A stretch of 64,000 bases of DNA, from assembly GCA_021613335.1 (NCBI GenBank), contig JAJTWR010000299.1:4401001-4465000 (forward strand). The letters are read 5' to 3'. The DNA is from Whitmania pigra (lineage: Eukaryota > Annelida > Clitellata > Hirudinida > Haemopidae). Positions 36,363 through 64,000 of this stretch are shown here, in pieces (position 1 is the stretch's first letter; each line of letters begins with the position of its first letter). The position numbers and the translations under genes were made by a program. A model generated the notes under the pieces. It was given only the letters and a program-made list of their open reading frames with translations. It searched no databases and was not told the DNA's origin.

Positions 36363-39300
36363 GAGAAGAGTTGTGGGGAGTTCTAAAGTCTTCAACAAGC
36401 AGAAAGCCTCCAGCACAGTATGGTACACAAACAACGAAGATAACATTGACCCTGATGAGGTGACGAGCGAGGTCACATCTAGCAAGGGTTTCACCCTACC
36501 CCATGCTGCCACTGCCCATACTGCCCTTAACCATATGGACAGAGAACAAGTGGTAGTGTTAACATTCACATTACATTTGCCATCACAAAAAGTTCTGAAC
36601 ACTTTTGTTATTTCAATTGAAACTGTTTTTATGTAAATGGATTGCAAATCAAATGTTTCTGATAATTTGATAAAGTATCAGATTTTCTGGCATCCTGAGG
36701 ATTTGATGATTAAATCCTTGACACTGTCATCTAAAATTCACCTCAAAATTGATTTGCACTTGTGTTCTCAGAATAATGCAACTACATCAGCCTTCCGATA
36801 CTCTCCCCACCACCTCCTCAGCAGCAGGGCCAAGTGGCTCCTGGGGATGCAGGGCAATGATCTTAATCAGGTTAAAGGTCGAATGGATGAGGCCAAATTG
36901 GAAGCTCTGAAGGCAGAGTGCCTGAGGAAGATAAACAAGGTTCAGAAGCTGATTGAACAGGAGCAGACATCTATGCAAGGTTAGTCATGGTGATGAGGAT
37001 AATGGCACTTTTTTCACTGTCATTCTATTTTTTAATGTTTGAAGTATAAAATTTAGTGATTTTAGGTTTATATTTCCATGCTTCTCAGACATTTTAGAAG
37101 TGCAATTTTTGTGTAGAAATTGTTTAGCTGAAGTTCATGACAATATGATGTAATTTAAGCCATTATTACCCGAAGGGTATGAGTGGCTTCTAAGTGCCAA
37201 ATCTTTATGAATGCAGCATGTTCTAAATTTCAAATGAAAATGGGTGAAATTGCCAAAACTGATCAGCTCTAGTTCAGTTCTAGTAACTTTCATATATGTT
37301 GTGTAAGCTTACTATTTAAGTTTCCGAACTTTGGCCTCTTTTAGTTTTATGCGATTGTTGTTCTGAGTTTGAGTGGAGTTTTATTATTTCGAGTTGAGTT
37401 CCAAGTGTGTTTCATTTTCCGTTACATTAAATGTTATTTTGCCTTTCTTGATTGCAAGTTGTCTGCTTTCAAATTCAACTTACAAATATCTATTAAAGGT
37501 TAATAGGAAAAATTATTAATAGAAATTGGTCTATCAAATTTAATTGAGCATGTTTAATATTATTCCAAATTACTTGAAGAATAAATTTCCACAGTAAAAA
37601 GTTCTAACTGCAAATCAATTACCATTTTTCTTCAAGACTATTTTTATTTTATTTTTTTAGAATATAATTTATTTTTCTAAAAGCTTGCATCAGTTACCTT
37701 TGTATGTTGCATCAGTTACATTTGAATTCTTATGCTAAATATTAGACATTTGAATTTAAACATTTACACTTGATATGATTACAATGTCATATCATTCTAT
37801 GAAACAATGCAATGCTGAAATACTGGCTTAAAAGCATATATTCATAGAAATTTACTATTAGATTGTCATAAAATAGTGTGTAAAAATGTTGCAGCAGATG
37901 CACAATATTTTAATTGTGGTATTTTAAAAATAACTGAAAGGAGATGCCAGAAAGTTTTTAATGTGTTCATTTGTTGGTGTCCTTTTGAAATATTTAAAAA
38001 CATATCTTTAATATGGGCTGATTTTGTTAATTTTTTGTTTGTAATCATAATGTGACTTTTTCATCTGATTGTTGCATCAGTTGTGGCATTCGCTGATAAT
38101 TAATAATTTTTAGTAATCACAATAAATTAAATGATGATCCAACACAAAACAACAGCATATAATAGCACCATTGGTATTCACCATAACCGCAGAGAAATTG
38201 GCAGAGTTCCTCTTCATCAGCAAAGAGGCTGACAGTTCCCAGACAACAAGGGTCAAGGCTGTCTATGAGAAAAAGGCCAAGAAGTCCAATGCAAATATAA
38301 AGGCACTTCAGCAGAAGCTTGGGACTTACAAAGCCAAATTGGAAAGACTGGAAATGATCCAGGAGGAGCAGAACAAGAGGTTATTGTCTGTTATGTTATT
38401 CCCATGTTATGGCTTGTCTTTGTTATTGTTTATTATTATTATTATTTAATATTATTATTAACAAATATTAATTGTAATGATTTTGATGATAATAATTATA
38501 GTGGTTAATTGTTATGGTTATTTTTAGAATTATAACCTGCCATTACTATTTTCATAAAGTAACAACTGCATATGCAATATTTAACCTCATTACTTAAATA
38601 TTGAACTTACTAAATAAACTTGAAAAGCTTTTTGAATGGGAAAAATACTTTAATGAGGGTTTGAACTCATTTTGAGCTTGAATTATTAAATTCAGAGTTT
38701 AAATATTCTGATTCTGATAAACATTCTTCGAAAGAAATCTTCAGTAGCAAAATGTGAGACAAGAATGAATTAATTGAATTTGAATGATGATTGTCTGAAG
38801 AGTAACAAACAGTTTCAAACCACAGGTTTCGAAACAGATGTGGCAGTTTGGATAACATCAGCAGCATCCTAGGTGAGATGCTTGGCTGGGGATGGTGTTG
38901 GGGCTGAGTGATGATAATGGCTAATGATGATGATGATGATGATTATGATAGCATATGTCTCATGCATTATGAGATTTGGATTTATGCCATTTGATATTGA
39001 TAGCATAGAATTTGATTCCAATCCAAATGGATTTTTAAAAATCCTTGCCATAAATGAACTTATTTTTAATAATTCAGTTATTATTAAGTTGTTATTATTG
39101 CTTATTAGCTTTATAGTTTCTGTTCTTTATATTCACTATAGAGTTGCCAAAAGAGCCTCTTGCTAAGAAGACCTGCGTTACTCTGCCAAGGAAGTTAGCA
39201 GATGTTGTAGTTTTGTGGATTGTGTTGCATTGTGGTTGTCTTGAATGTTGAAAAAAGTTGGTGTGGCACATCTGTGAATGGTTTTGATTTCAGAATATTT

Positions 39301-42300
39301 TTTGTGTCTTTGTATGATTGAATTGTATTATCTAATCATTCATAAATACATCAAATAGGCATGTGACTGGTATGTTATTATACTCCATTGGTTAGTTATA
39401 AAGTAATGTTTGGATTTATTGTTTGTATTAAGAAGTTTTTAAATTTTTTTTATTTATCTGATTTATCGAGTGCCTTATGAATCCGAACAGGATCTGAAGA
39501 CACTTTTAAATCAATCTACATCTATCATCTTAAATCTGTTAATGCAGCGCCCCATGCATCCCTTTCATTCCGCATCAGATCTGAGATTGAGAGGTGACCT
39601 GTCAAAATAGCCCTGTCAAAACAGCCCTATTGAGACAATGTAATGTAAAAAAAAAACATAACATAAAAAAAAAATTTTTATGGGTTGAATACATTATCCA
39701 TTTTTCTGATTCAACATTTACTTAGAATTTAATGGTTTGAATGCTTTTATGACCATTTTGAGTTTAATTGGTATCGGGAAATGTCATTAAGTGGAAGATT
39801 TTGTCATCTAAAATATTATTAGGATTTCAGCTAATCCTTCAATTTTTGTTGTCCCCATCCATGGACTTTTCAGATTAGCATTTAATATAACTTATCGCTA
39901 GACAAGCAGCATATACAGTGCCAGAAAAATGTTAAGACAGTCACCATTTTTCCCAACTTAACTTAAGTTTAAAATATCATACAAAGTTCAAATTTGGAAT
40001 ACTTGCACAATATTCTTAAAGAATACAACTTGTATATTTTGTTTCACTGATCAAAAATTAAGCTCAAATTCCACAAAAATAAAACATTTTTTGCATAGAA
40101 ATATTAAGACAGGCCACAAAAAACTCATGAATTTAAGCATTTTGGCAAAATTTTATGTAAAACCAAATGAAAAGATGTGTCAATAAGATGTTATTCCTTC
40201 TTTTTTTAGAAATAACATCTATGAACCTACTTTTCATGGAGAAAATCAGTGTTTTGATGATATTTTTATCCAGATTTATCCAGGCACTTGAAATTGCTTC
40301 TTTCAAACCATTTTCAGTATCATATTGCTGTCCTTTGCCATAACTGATCTTGAATGAAGGCCCCAGATTTTCAATTGGATTTTCTTTCAAAAGCACCAGT
40401 TCAGTTCTCCCAAATGCTAAAATTTCTCCCTAGACCATCACAGAATCTCCTCCATGTTTCCTGCTAAAAAACATCTCTTTCTTTTCTGAGATCATGCCAG
40501 TAGTATTTACAACCATCTGGCCCATCAAGGTTGAACGTTTTTTCATCTGAGACAAAATTACGAGTTTTCATCTTTTGTTGTAGATGACCATCTCTTTGCC
40601 TCAGAGTAGACGTTTTTTCTTGTGATAGATTTTCAGTGCCGGTGTATTTGAGTTGTCCACTTGAATTAAAATAGTTGCAGACTGTCCCCACATGGACACT
40701 TAAATCCAGTTTATCTTTTAGTGGCTTACACGAATATTCTCTTTGTGAAGCCTCCCTGATGAGACCTCTCTCACTCGATGACAGTTCTTGACCTATTAAA
40801 CTCTTTTGCAATCTTTCTTATCAAATAGTTTGCCTATCTGAAGGCCTTAACATAACCTCTTTCTCCTTCTGTCAAACTTGCTTTCTTCCCCATGATGAAA
40901 TGAATGTAAAAGGAAGTTTTGATTTCACACTCCTTTATGCTCCTTTGTACAGCTTTCTTAATGACAATTTAATGTTTGATTTTTCCAATAAGGCCTTGAA
41001 ATTGATGAAACGAGCCAAAACCGGAAGCTGTCTTAATAATATTTCCAGAAACTATTGAACCAAATGAAATGAAATTTTATATGTTGCTTACTAATGGTGT
41101 TTTATTTAATTGCTGAAAATTTCAGCAAGAAATGGTAATTTGTAAGGAAATTATCCAAAAAAAGGGGGTATGTCTTAACAATATTTTACTGTATGAGCTG
41201 CACAAGAGAATCAGACACATTGAAAATTTACCAGACACTCATTAAGTCAAGTCAGTTCCTTTGATCATCTAATTTCTTTTGATTCTTTCCTGAGTTCCTG
41301 TTGCAATGGAATTTAATATAGCTTATCTGAAGGTTAAGTATGTGAAACTAAACATTTTTGTACTCTTGTTCAACACAGAACCTCTTAATTATCTACATGG
41401 AATTGCTTACAATCTCACAATTTAACTAATTTAATGTGACTTTAGTTGAATAATCTTTTACAGTAAACTTTATTGAACCGTTTTGAAAGGGTTGTTTTGT
41501 CGCCGGGCTGCTTTGTCTGGGGCTATTTTGACATGGCAGTGTTATTTTGAAGGGGTGCCGAGATTAAAATTATTTTGAAAATGTTCTCCTTTCCTGCACT
41601 TCTCATGTTTACTTTTTTTTTCACTGGCTTCTGTGTTCAATCTCTTATCCTTGATATTGTTCTGATAAAATTGAAAAGCAAATTCATTTTTGAAGCATTA
41701 ATTTTAGCAGCATCAATCCATCCCATTATTCCTTTGTTCTATCTAACATTCATTCGGCCACTTCCTTTCTAACCGATCATATCTTTATTCCTGCTATCCT
41801 CTATTGTTGTCTGTCTGACAGTTCCAGATATCGCTCGGCAGAATTCCTGCCTCCGAAGTCTAAGGCCAAGTCGCCTGCTAACGACGGCCAGCAGGATCAG
41901 ACATTTCGGTTCTCCATTGCTTCGGAGGAAGATCCCTTGGCAGGGATTGAACTCTCGATGAACGAGTTCAATTCGCTCGTCTCGGACATTGAGGAATCCT
42001 TCAAGAAGCACAAGGAACTCGAGGACTTATTGGAAGAGATGAAGGTACTTTTGTTGTTGTTGTCATTGTGGTATTGAGAACGATTTATTGATCAGTTTGC
42101 AGTCACATAGTTCGGATATGGTAATTTTTTTTTTTAACTCATCTGTTTGGATCAAGAAAGGATCAATGGTGATATTGATGCAATAATTTATTATAATGTT
42201 CTTATGAAATAACGTTATAATGAAGAATGCTTCAATTATTATTTATGGATTTTTTTTCCAAAAAAGTTATTAAACAAACTCCACAGGGTCAAATAAACCA

Positions 42301-43675
42301 GAAGCGAAATGAATGGAGGTCCTTGCTGGAAGAGAGTCGTTACCATGGTGACCACTTGGAAGAACAAATCAATGACATGATGGAGCTTCACCAGCAGGAA
42401 GTCGTCAACATGAAGCAGGTGATTTCCACCAGAGCAGGTGTTTGAGATAATGAGATTGTCTGCTATTATTGCGCCTCTAATTTGAAATCTTTAATTTGTC
42501 ACTGGTTGGAGGTTCCTGGTATTTATAGATTTAGAGATTCATTGCAAAAAATTTAATTGTGATTATGAATTTGTTTTATTTTTGTCATTAAATCAAGACT
42601 TATTACTAGTTATTTCTTCAGAGTTTCTTTACATTTTGTATAATTTCTTAGAATCTTGTAAATACAGATAATAAACTCAAATGAAATGAGCATTAAATTT
42701 TATTTTGCTATTCAATCATCCAAATCTTGGACATGATTGGAATTATTTGTTCTGTTATTGCAGGAGCTTGCCAGCTTGGAAGAAAAGCTGGAATACCAAA
42801 TGGATGAGAGGATGAGGGATTTGCAAGATGTGGTGGATGCCTGTCAGACAAAGGTATAAATACTCACCACTTCATGATGTCATTGCTGATACTTGATTGA
42901 TGCCATTGTGTGTTGTTAACCTGATTGACAACCATTCAGATCACAAAACTGGAGCTCCAACAACAGCAATCAGTTTCTGTGGAAACCTTGGAGGGATTTT
43001 CTGTTAAAGGCTGTGCCACGAAGGCAGCCAACGCTCTGCTGACAATGTTTGCATTCTGTCTCATTGTGGTTTCGGTCGTCATCAGCTTCACCAAGACCTG
43101 CCTCCAAAGCAAGTAGGCAATTTAATTTTCCTGGTCTTAAAATAGAAAGCAGGTTTAGATGATTTGTCAAGTGATTCTACTTGATAAATATTATTTTAAA
43201 TATTACATTTTGCTACAAATTTGTTTCCATAATTTCATTTATTACTTATGCAATTTATGTAGTGCCATACGCAAGTCTTCAGAGGCACCATTTACGTCGT
43301 GCTCTTTCCCAAGGGCGCTTGGTTGTGGCAGACCGGGTTTAGAACAGGGCACATGAAAACTGTTGCTATTATCCACCTCATGCAGGAATGCAACGCATTT
43401 TGCCAACCTGTATGCCATTTACCTTACCTAATTACGACCTTGGCCATGGTATGCAGCAATCAGTGCAGTGTATAAGCTTAAATGTGCTCATCTGCTGTCA
43501 TCTTAATTAATTACTTAATTAACCTGCACATTATTTACTCGGTGTCATATTATGACTCCACAGGGTCCTCTGTTCGGCAGCTTGCACTCTCCTCGTAACC
43601 TCAGTCTTCCTCTGGCATTCTTCCAGATTCATGACCTACAGAGCGATACCTTCAGTTGCCAATGACACTCGATGA
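36363..43675 (+). CDS. TMCC: TMCC-family transmembrane and coiled-coil protein, 5' incomplete
   Basis: Exons 36363-36549, 36772-36979, 38193-38379, 38826-38872, 39142-39193, 41822-42044, 42287-42418, 42764-42853, 42940-43112 and 43564-43675 (TGA) join in phase; the 39142-39193 exon is the least certain. Conserved TMCC blocks follow in order: KINKVQKLIEQEQTSMQ and KAVYEKKAKKSNANIKALQQ (coiled coil 1); a CGSLDNISSIL segment like the family SADNI motif; SRYHGDHLEEQINDMMELHQ, EVVNMKQELASLEEKLEYQM and ITKLELQQQQSVSVETLEG (coiled coil 2); then two hydrophobic segments (NALLTMFAFCLIVVSVVISF and LCSAACTLLVTSVFL) at the C-terminus. Family members sit in the rough ER membrane through the C-terminal pair, coils facing the cytosol. 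The first exon enters in mid-codon, so a start exon lies upstream. Confidence 0.88.
39460..39555 (-). repeat. tRNA-derived SINE, tail copy
   Basis: The - strand reads GGCGCTGCATTAACAG, then GTGTCTTCAGATCCTGTTCG and GATTCATAAGGCACTCGAT, matching the body and tail of the SINE at 50530-50716. GTGCCTT/AAGGCAC and GATCC/GGATTC can pair as a hairpin. The tRNA head is absent. Confidence 0.6.
39593..41559. mobile_element. Mutator-like MITE, copy 2, split by Tc1
   Basis: Starts GGTGACCTGTCAAAATAGCC and ends GGGGTGCC, like the element at 16927-17299. The interior shares ATCTAAAATATTATTAGGAT and CCATGGACTTTTCAGATTAG. Flanks gagattgag and gagattaaa agree at 7 of 9 positions. A Tc1 element (39914-41193) is inserted in its middle. 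It lies in the TMCC intron 39194-41821. Confidence 0.75.
39914..41193 (-). mobile_element. Tc1-like transposon with dead transposase
   Basis: Ends TACAGTGCCAGAAAAATGTT-AAGACA and the inverse of TACAGTAAAATATTGTTAAG, bounded by TA. The - strand from about 40893 starts MGKKASLTEGERGYVKAFR. Frame-shifted pieces continue, including SDEKTFNLDGPDGCKYYWHD, and end near 40133 (KTLIFSMKSRFIDVI). Many stops. It is a different subfamily from the 24541 element, judging by its ends. Confidence 0.85.
43250..43417 (-). repeat. tRNA-derived SINE copy in TMCC last intron
   Basis: The - strand starts GGCATACAGGTTGGCAAAAT and continues through CCTGTTCTAAACCCGG (decayed B box), AAGCGCCCTTGGGAAAGAGC and GTAAATGGTGCCTCTGA, with a CATAAATTGC end. 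It matches the copies at 47421-47622 and 50530-50716. Confidence 0.75.
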
Positions 43676-44576
43676 CGAGAGATTCATCAAGATAATCTTA
43701 GGCTTATTCAACCTCGACATTGCTTTCCAAAAGTCATCTTTTCCAAGTTGTCAAGTGAAAAAAATTTTGGCAAACATCTTATCAGGTGGAGGTTGTGAGT
43801 TTCTTCTTTTAATTTTGTTAACCATGACAAAAAACTGTGTCTGCGACTTTTTCATGGATCCCGATTTGTTGCCAGTTGTTTCTTGCCCCTATCTGATTGG
43901 TTGCTACCTCATTTGAACTTTGTTGAAGTTGATCAGTGGAATGCATTCTGTTTTGATTTTATTTGAAATTTGAGCCTCAAGTTTGATGCCATTTCAATGA
44001 AGTTAATTTTTTGTGGCAATTGGAAGATGATGTAGTTTTTCCACAATATTTGTTATTAATCTAAGATCTGATTCAGAGTTTGATAAAATGAAATTGCCCA
44101 TTTTTTCAAAAGAATGATTTGCCCCTTGATATTAAAATGTGGTTTCATTTGATCTTTCATGTGATTATTCCAAGTTACGGAGTAAACAAATAAGTTGATT
44201 TGCCATTTATTTCAAACCATGAAATAAAGCTCGAATTTGATCATTTAACTTTAAAAAGAAAATTTCAACCTTTCTCCTATGGTTCTTTTTATTTCATGTA
44301 TTCCACTGATACATCTATCAACCAATACATCTGCTTCAAATGTGTGTGGCAATTAAAAAGCACAAAATGTCCGGTATTTCGTTCATCATTGATTTGGTTT
44401 CCAGGTTCTTGAGCTTTGAATGAAGTCAACTTTCTCCTCTTTACACTAACATAAGTTGTATGAGTTCACGCCACTTTATGTCTGACGTTAAAGGTGTTGC
44501 AAATGTTCCAGACCTACATTCCCAATTTTACAGGTCAGAATAAGCTTGTTTACTGTCAAAGATTACCAATGCTGTA

Positions 44577-44582
44577 AATAAA
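44577..44582 (+). terminator. Possible TMCC polyadenylation signal
   Basis: First clear AATAAA downstream of the TMCC stop, about 900 bases on. The interval 43676-44576 contains no other gene I can support and may be 3' UTR. Confidence 0.35.
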
Positions 44583-45232
44583 ACAAATTTATCCTTTGTC
44601 GATTGCTTGACATTTCTGCCATTAAGATATGTCACTTTTTATTGTTCTTTTTGTACAATATTTAAACATTTAAGCCAAGTGCAACTTGTAGTTCACAAGT
44701 ATTTGTTGTTGATCCCTGTCATAATACAAACTCATGCATTCCAGTAGCAGTTAAGGTATTATTGGTGGTGATGATGCCTTGCTTGCTCTCTTCTGGAAAC
44801 CATTGAGGCACATTGGTTGATCATTATCTATATTCATAGCTGCTTCAATTGAATTTGCATAAATATTGCATTTCTGAACTTTTGTACGTCGGTTCCATTT
44901 CATTCACATTTAATTTGTTCATTTTGTTTTTGATTTTTCTGGACTCAATGTTGACAATCTCAACTTAACAGATGATTTGAGTGCTTCATCAAAAAGTTCA
45001 AAGTCGGAGGTCCAGTCTTATTCGATCACTATCTTCAAACGTAGTTCTTTATAATTCAGATTTTATGGCATTAACAGGGACTTAATTTGGGGGGCAACTG
45101 TCCCCTGACTTTAGACAACTCAAAAAAAGGTCATTTCCTCATGTTTTACAAGGGTTCCCTCTGAATTTTGTCTGGAAGCAAAAAAAGGGTTGTCTCCTTG
45201 AGCTGCGGGTGAGTTTGCCACCCTTGGAAAAA

Positions 45233-45598
45233 GCCAATGGCGTAGCATGGGAGGGGCCGGCAGGCGCCGAGGGCCAAGGGGTGGCATTTTGAGAGAGTAA
45301 GGAAATATTTTTAAAATGGCTGCTCCTTTTCTCCAGTTTTACTGCAGTGTCCATTGAAGGATTAGATTTCAATTTGACATTTGGTATAACGTATCGATTG
45401 ATGTATGAGCTATCAAAGAAAATCATATTATTTTATTCGTGGGTAGTTTGTGGCTTCCATCCATTTTTTATTTTTAGAAAATCATTAAAATAAATATTTG
45501 AGATATTGTCAAAATCGAAAATTTGAAGGTTAACGTATTGTTAAGAGGTGGGGGAGCGTCAATACTTACGACCCCGGGCGCAAGTGGTATGCCAATGG
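45233..45598. mobile_element. Short MITE-like element
   Basis: GC-rich ends CCAATGGCGTAGCATGGGAG and the inverse of CCATTGGCATACCACTTGCG enclose about 330 bases of AT-rich DNA in the spacer between the TMCC gene and the convergent PPP1R16-like gene. The inverted repeats are imperfect and the superfamily is unassigned. Confidence 0.45.
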
Positions 45599-46165
45599 AA
45601 AATGCTGAAATGACGTCCATAAGCATTAATCGAATTTTAAGTTACATTTATTTTAGTTTGTATTTGCAATGGCTGGGAAAAAGGCTAACCATGGATTAAA
45701 TATATGTATTCATTATTTCTTATTAAGGTGCATCAAATCACGTTCTTCAATAATTAGTTTAATGATTGCAAAATCACTTATGAGGACTTCAAAAGTGCCC
45801 CTGAAGACCTCGTTTGCAGAGTTTTAATATTTATTGAGTCGTAAAGTCACTGGGATCGTGAGACTCCATTAGCGGAACAAGTTCTCCAAAACATCTGCCG
45901 CCTTTCAAAACCCGACAGACCGAAAAGTTTCCACGATAAAATAATTTATGACTAATAATATTAAATTTTGAACATTTGACATTCAAGTGAGTTTGTAGGG
46001 AAACAATCAGGTTTGCTTTAACAGAAAAAGCTTTTGAAAAACAAAATCGGATTAGGATAAAAAAATAAGTAATTTTGAACTCACCGAAAAAATATGAAAG
46101 ATTAGAAAAAGGCGGAAATGATTTTAAATATTGAAGAATATAATTAATTTCTCCATCATAATTAA

Positions 46166-46171
46166 TTTATT
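46166..46171 (-). terminator. Possible polyadenylation signal, PPP1R16-like gene
   Basis: AATAAA on the - strand, about 260 bases beyond the stop codon at 46432. Motif and position only. Confidence 0.3.
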
Positions 46172-46431
46172 AAATTACAAATCATCCGCTGAAGGTAAAA
46201 ATGGAGGAAATTGATAAGCGATAGACCGAAGTGCTCTTTTGTTTTTCTTGTTATTTTTTTGTTTAAAATCCAAGAGATGAACTTGTTCTCTTAAACAAGT
46301 TAGGCGCTAATTCTTAATTTGCTTGTCATTTCCTCTCATCGGCGCTGCAACGCTCGCTTGGTTAGGAAAAGCAGACACTCCGGCAGAGAAAATATTGGCA
46401 CGAGTTGATGCAAAACACACTCTCTTATCCA

Positions 46432-64000
<17,569 letters not shown>

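Noticed and set aside
45139..45426. - strand 95-codon frame (SLLSQNATPWPSAPAGPSH)
   Set aside because: Overlaps the end of the MITE-like element at 45233-45598 and has no splice or start support.

Overview
The window reads as nuclear DNA of an invertebrate metazoan. It is strongly AT-rich, its genes are split by GT-AG introns of about 0.1 to 12 kb, and the protein set is animal-only: a CABIT/SAM adaptor-like protein, an SH3-SH2 adaptor, a two-pore-domain K+ channel, a TMCC protein and a PPP1R16/TIMAP-type phosphatase subunit. The repeats are typical of animals: Tc1/mariner, pogo, hAT, Mutator-like MITEs, Helitron, an R2-like LINE, a Gypsy remnant, a tRNA-derived SINE and long trinucleotide arrays. 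I cannot name the phylum from the sequence alone.

Layout. (1) 1-4.0 kb, + strand: 3' part of a gene ending in a SAM domain, with Helitron and pogo debris in its introns. (2) 7.5-13.1 kb, + strand: an SH3-SH2 adaptor gene whose exon phases all fit. Its SH2 domain lacks the phosphotyrosine-binding arginine, and one of its introns is almost entirely a hAT MITE. (3) 13.5-18 kb: a frame-shifted coding remnant, a Gypsy RNase H remnant, and a decayed DDE transposase split by a MITE with a 9-bp target duplication. (4) 19.0-33.9 kb, + strand: a two-exon K2P potassium channel with about 635 residues between TM2 and TM3. Its 11.8-kb intron holds an R2-like retrotransposon split by a nearly complete Tc1 element, followed by a 0.5-kb ATT array. 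(5) 36.4-43.7 kb, + strand: a TMCC gene of nine recognised exons, with a MITE-plus-Tc1 nest in one intron and a SINE in the last. (6) 46.4-64.0 kb, - strand: a PPP1R16-like gene with six well-supported ankyrin and linker exons and a terminal exon ending in a CaaX box. Its 5' end lies beyond the right edge. Its introns hold SINEs, microsatellite arrays of 0.2-0.4 kb, a hAT remnant and a LINE 3' fragment.

The genes do not form an operon or an obvious pathway. Two neighbours (1 and 2) look like tyrosine-kinase signalling adaptors; the others are a membrane channel, an ER-type coiled-coil membrane protein and a membrane-anchored phosphatase regulator. I found no tRNA, rRNA or CRISPR. The most unusual host features are the degenerate SH2 adaptor, the giant-loop K2P channel, and nested insertions whose empty sites can still be read.
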